This document shows, piece by piece, positions 5,953 to 7,078 of a stretch of DNA of 7,078 nt. Below the pieces are notes generated by a model. The model did no database searches. It saw nothing but the letters and a program-made list of their open reading frames with translations, and was not told where the DNA came from. Source of the DNA: Oscillospiraceae bacterium (lineage in GTDB: Bacteria > Bacillota_A > Clostridia > Oscillospirales > Oscillospiraceae); NCBI GenBank assembly GCA_016302015.1, contig JAEDOJ010000075.1, positions 1-7,078 of the forward strand, given 5' to 3'. Every line of letters starts with the position of its first letter. The first letter of the stretch is position 1. Made by a program: the position numbers and the translations under genes.

Positions 5953-7078
5953 TTATTCCTGAACCCGGAATTTTGCGGGAACCGGGTTCTTGCCGTCCCA
6001 GATGATTCTGCGGAATTCGATGGGATCGGTATTGCCCTCGGTATTGACCATGAAGACCAGAGAGTTTTCATCCAGCTTCAGTACCTTCTTCAAATCTTCG
6101 TTGACCTCTTCGGTCTGAAGAGCGAAGAGCGTGCCCAGAGGCACCGCACCGCTTTCGCCGCTGATTACCAGCGGGTCGCCGTTCAGGGGACAGCCCAGAA
6201 TACGCATACCACGGGCGGCAACGTTATCGGGAACCTGAATGAAAACATCAGCATTGTTTTTCAGAATGTCGAAGGCCACAGGAGAGGGATCGCCGCAGGC
6301 CAGACCCGCCATGATGGTGTCCAGATCGCCCTTGACGCTGTGGCACTCGCCGTCGTTCGCAGCAATGGATTCATAAATACAAGCTGCCTTATCCGGCTCG
6401 ACCACAATAAACAGGGGAGGATCGTTGGGGAAGAGAGCGCTGTAGAAGCCCACAACGCTGGCGGCCATGGCGCCTACACCGGCCTGCACAATGACATGGG
6501 TGGGCTTGACAATACCCATTCCGGAAAACTGCTCCTGGGCTTCCAGCATAATGGAGTTGTAGCCCTGCATGATCCAGGTGGGAATTTCTTCATAGCCGGG
6601 CCAGGAGGTGTCGGAAACCACGTACCAGCCATTATTTTTTGCGTCCTCTGCCGCCTGACGGACTGCGTCGTCGTAGTTGCCGTTGACCACGGTGACCTCC
6701 GCGCCAAACTTCTTGATGGCGTCGATACGGGGCTGGCTGGTTTCGCTGTGGACATAAATCTTGCAGGGGTGGTTCAGCTTCTGGCAGGCCCACGCCAGAC
6801 CACGGCCGTGGTTGCCGTCGGTGGCGGAACAGAACACCACATTGCCCAGCTTTTCGTGGCATTCCTTGCTGGTCATGTACTCAAAGGAAACGTCTTCATT
6901 TTCCTTGCCCAGAAGCTTCTTGACCAGACGATAGATGGCGTAGGAGCCGCCCATGACCTTGAAGGAGTTCATATGCAGACGTTCTGCCTCGTTTTTGATG
7001 TAAATGCCGCCAACGCCCAGAAGCTGAGCCAGATTGGGAAGAGCGACCAGCGGGGTCATGTTGTAGCCGGGAATCTGA
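5953..7078 (-). CDS. dpaL: Diaminopropionate ammonia-lyase (5' end outside window)
   Basis: This PLP-dependent fold-type II enzyme converts 2,3-diaminopropionate to pyruvate and two ammonia; it is called YgeX in Escherichia coli. The visible 374 residues lack only roughly the first 25-30, because the frame continues past the first internal Met (7057-7059) as QIPGYNMTPL to the window edge. Counting from that Met, the PLP Schiff-base lysine is Lys34 in MNSFKVMGG. Asp81 in SATDGNHGRG and Asp150 in VVSDTSWPGYEEIPTWIMQGY match Asp120 and Asp189 of the E. coli enzyme. The PLP phosphate loop is QAGVGAMA, and SGESGAVPLG lies near the C-terminus. All catalytic residues are present. Codon use differs from the cob genes: glycine is almost always GGC or GGT and arginine mostly CGT, which suggests high expression. 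It converges on cobC, separated by the hairpin at 5910-5941. Threonine/serine dehydratases are relatives, but the paired aspartates and overall similarity favour DpaL. Confidence 0.94.
   Translation of the reverse strand, partial: QIPGYNMTPLVALPNLAQLLGVGGIYIKNEAERLHMNSFKVMGGSYAIYRLVKKLLGKENEDVSFEYMTSKECHEKLGNVVFCSATDGNHGRGLAWACQKLNHPCKIYVHSETSQPRIDAIKKFGAEVTVVNGNYDDAVRQAAEDAKNNGWYVVSDTSWPGYEEIPTWIMQGYNSIMLEAQEQFSGMGIVKPTHVIVQAGVGAMAASVVGFYSALFPNDPPLFIVVEPDKAACIYESIAANDGECHSVKGDLDTIMAGLACGDPSPVAFDILKNNADVFIQVPDNVAARGMRILGCPLNGDPLVISGESGAVPLGTLFALQTEEVNEDLKKVLKLDENSLVFMVNTEGNTDPIEFRRIIWDGKNPVPAKFRVQE

Noticed and set aside
5717..5962. Open frame of 81 codons on the plus strand over the 3' half of cobC
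   Set aside because: It is out of frame with the conserved cobC continuation (VVFVVHGGT) and runs through the terminator hairpin; no motif or ribosome binding site supports it.

Overview
The window looks like chromosomal DNA from a Gram-positive anaerobe of the Clostridia, most likely an Oscillospirales/Ruminococcaceae-type gut bacterium. This is inferred from strong AGGAGG-type ribosome binding sites, moderately high GC content, a clostridial-style CobU, an anaerobic-type cobamide operon and a diaminopropionate ammonia-lyase. The genus cannot be fixed by eye.

Layout: (1) Positions 2-37 hold the last 11 codons of an upstream gene, whose stop overlaps the copA ribosome binding site. (2) 48-2558 (+) is copA, a copper-exporting P1B-type ATPase with one heavy-metal-binding domain at each end. 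The C-terminal one begins at an in-frame Met preceded by a near-ideal Shine-Dalgarno sequence, so a free CopZ-like chaperone may be made from inside copA. (3) 2559-2668 holds a terminator-like hairpin and a textbook sigma-A promoter (TTGACT, 17 bases, TATAAT). (4) 2669-5919 (+) is a tightly overlapping operon for cobamide nucleotide-loop assembly: cobT, cobU, cobS, a short CobU-like paralogue and cobC. The cobC frame is broken by one in-frame TAA but is otherwise full length. (5) 5910-5941 is a perfect 12-bp hairpin between convergent genes. (6) 5953-7078 (-) is dpaL (ygeX), diaminopropionate ammonia-lyase, cut at its 5' end by the window edge.

How the genes work together: CobT activates the lower-ligand base as its alpha-riboside phosphate. 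CobU converts adenosylcobinamide to its GDP-activated form, CobS joins the two halves in the membrane, and CobC would remove the remaining phosphate. No corrin-ring, cobalt-transport or dimethylbenzimidazole-synthesis gene is visible, so the operon by itself supports the last steps of synthesis or cobinamide salvage. The copper exporter and the amino-acid lyase are separate transcription units with no evident link to it.

Nothing here is a wholly unknown system. The points most worth a second look are the degenerate CobU paralogue, the interrupted cobC, and the possible internal CopZ start in copA.
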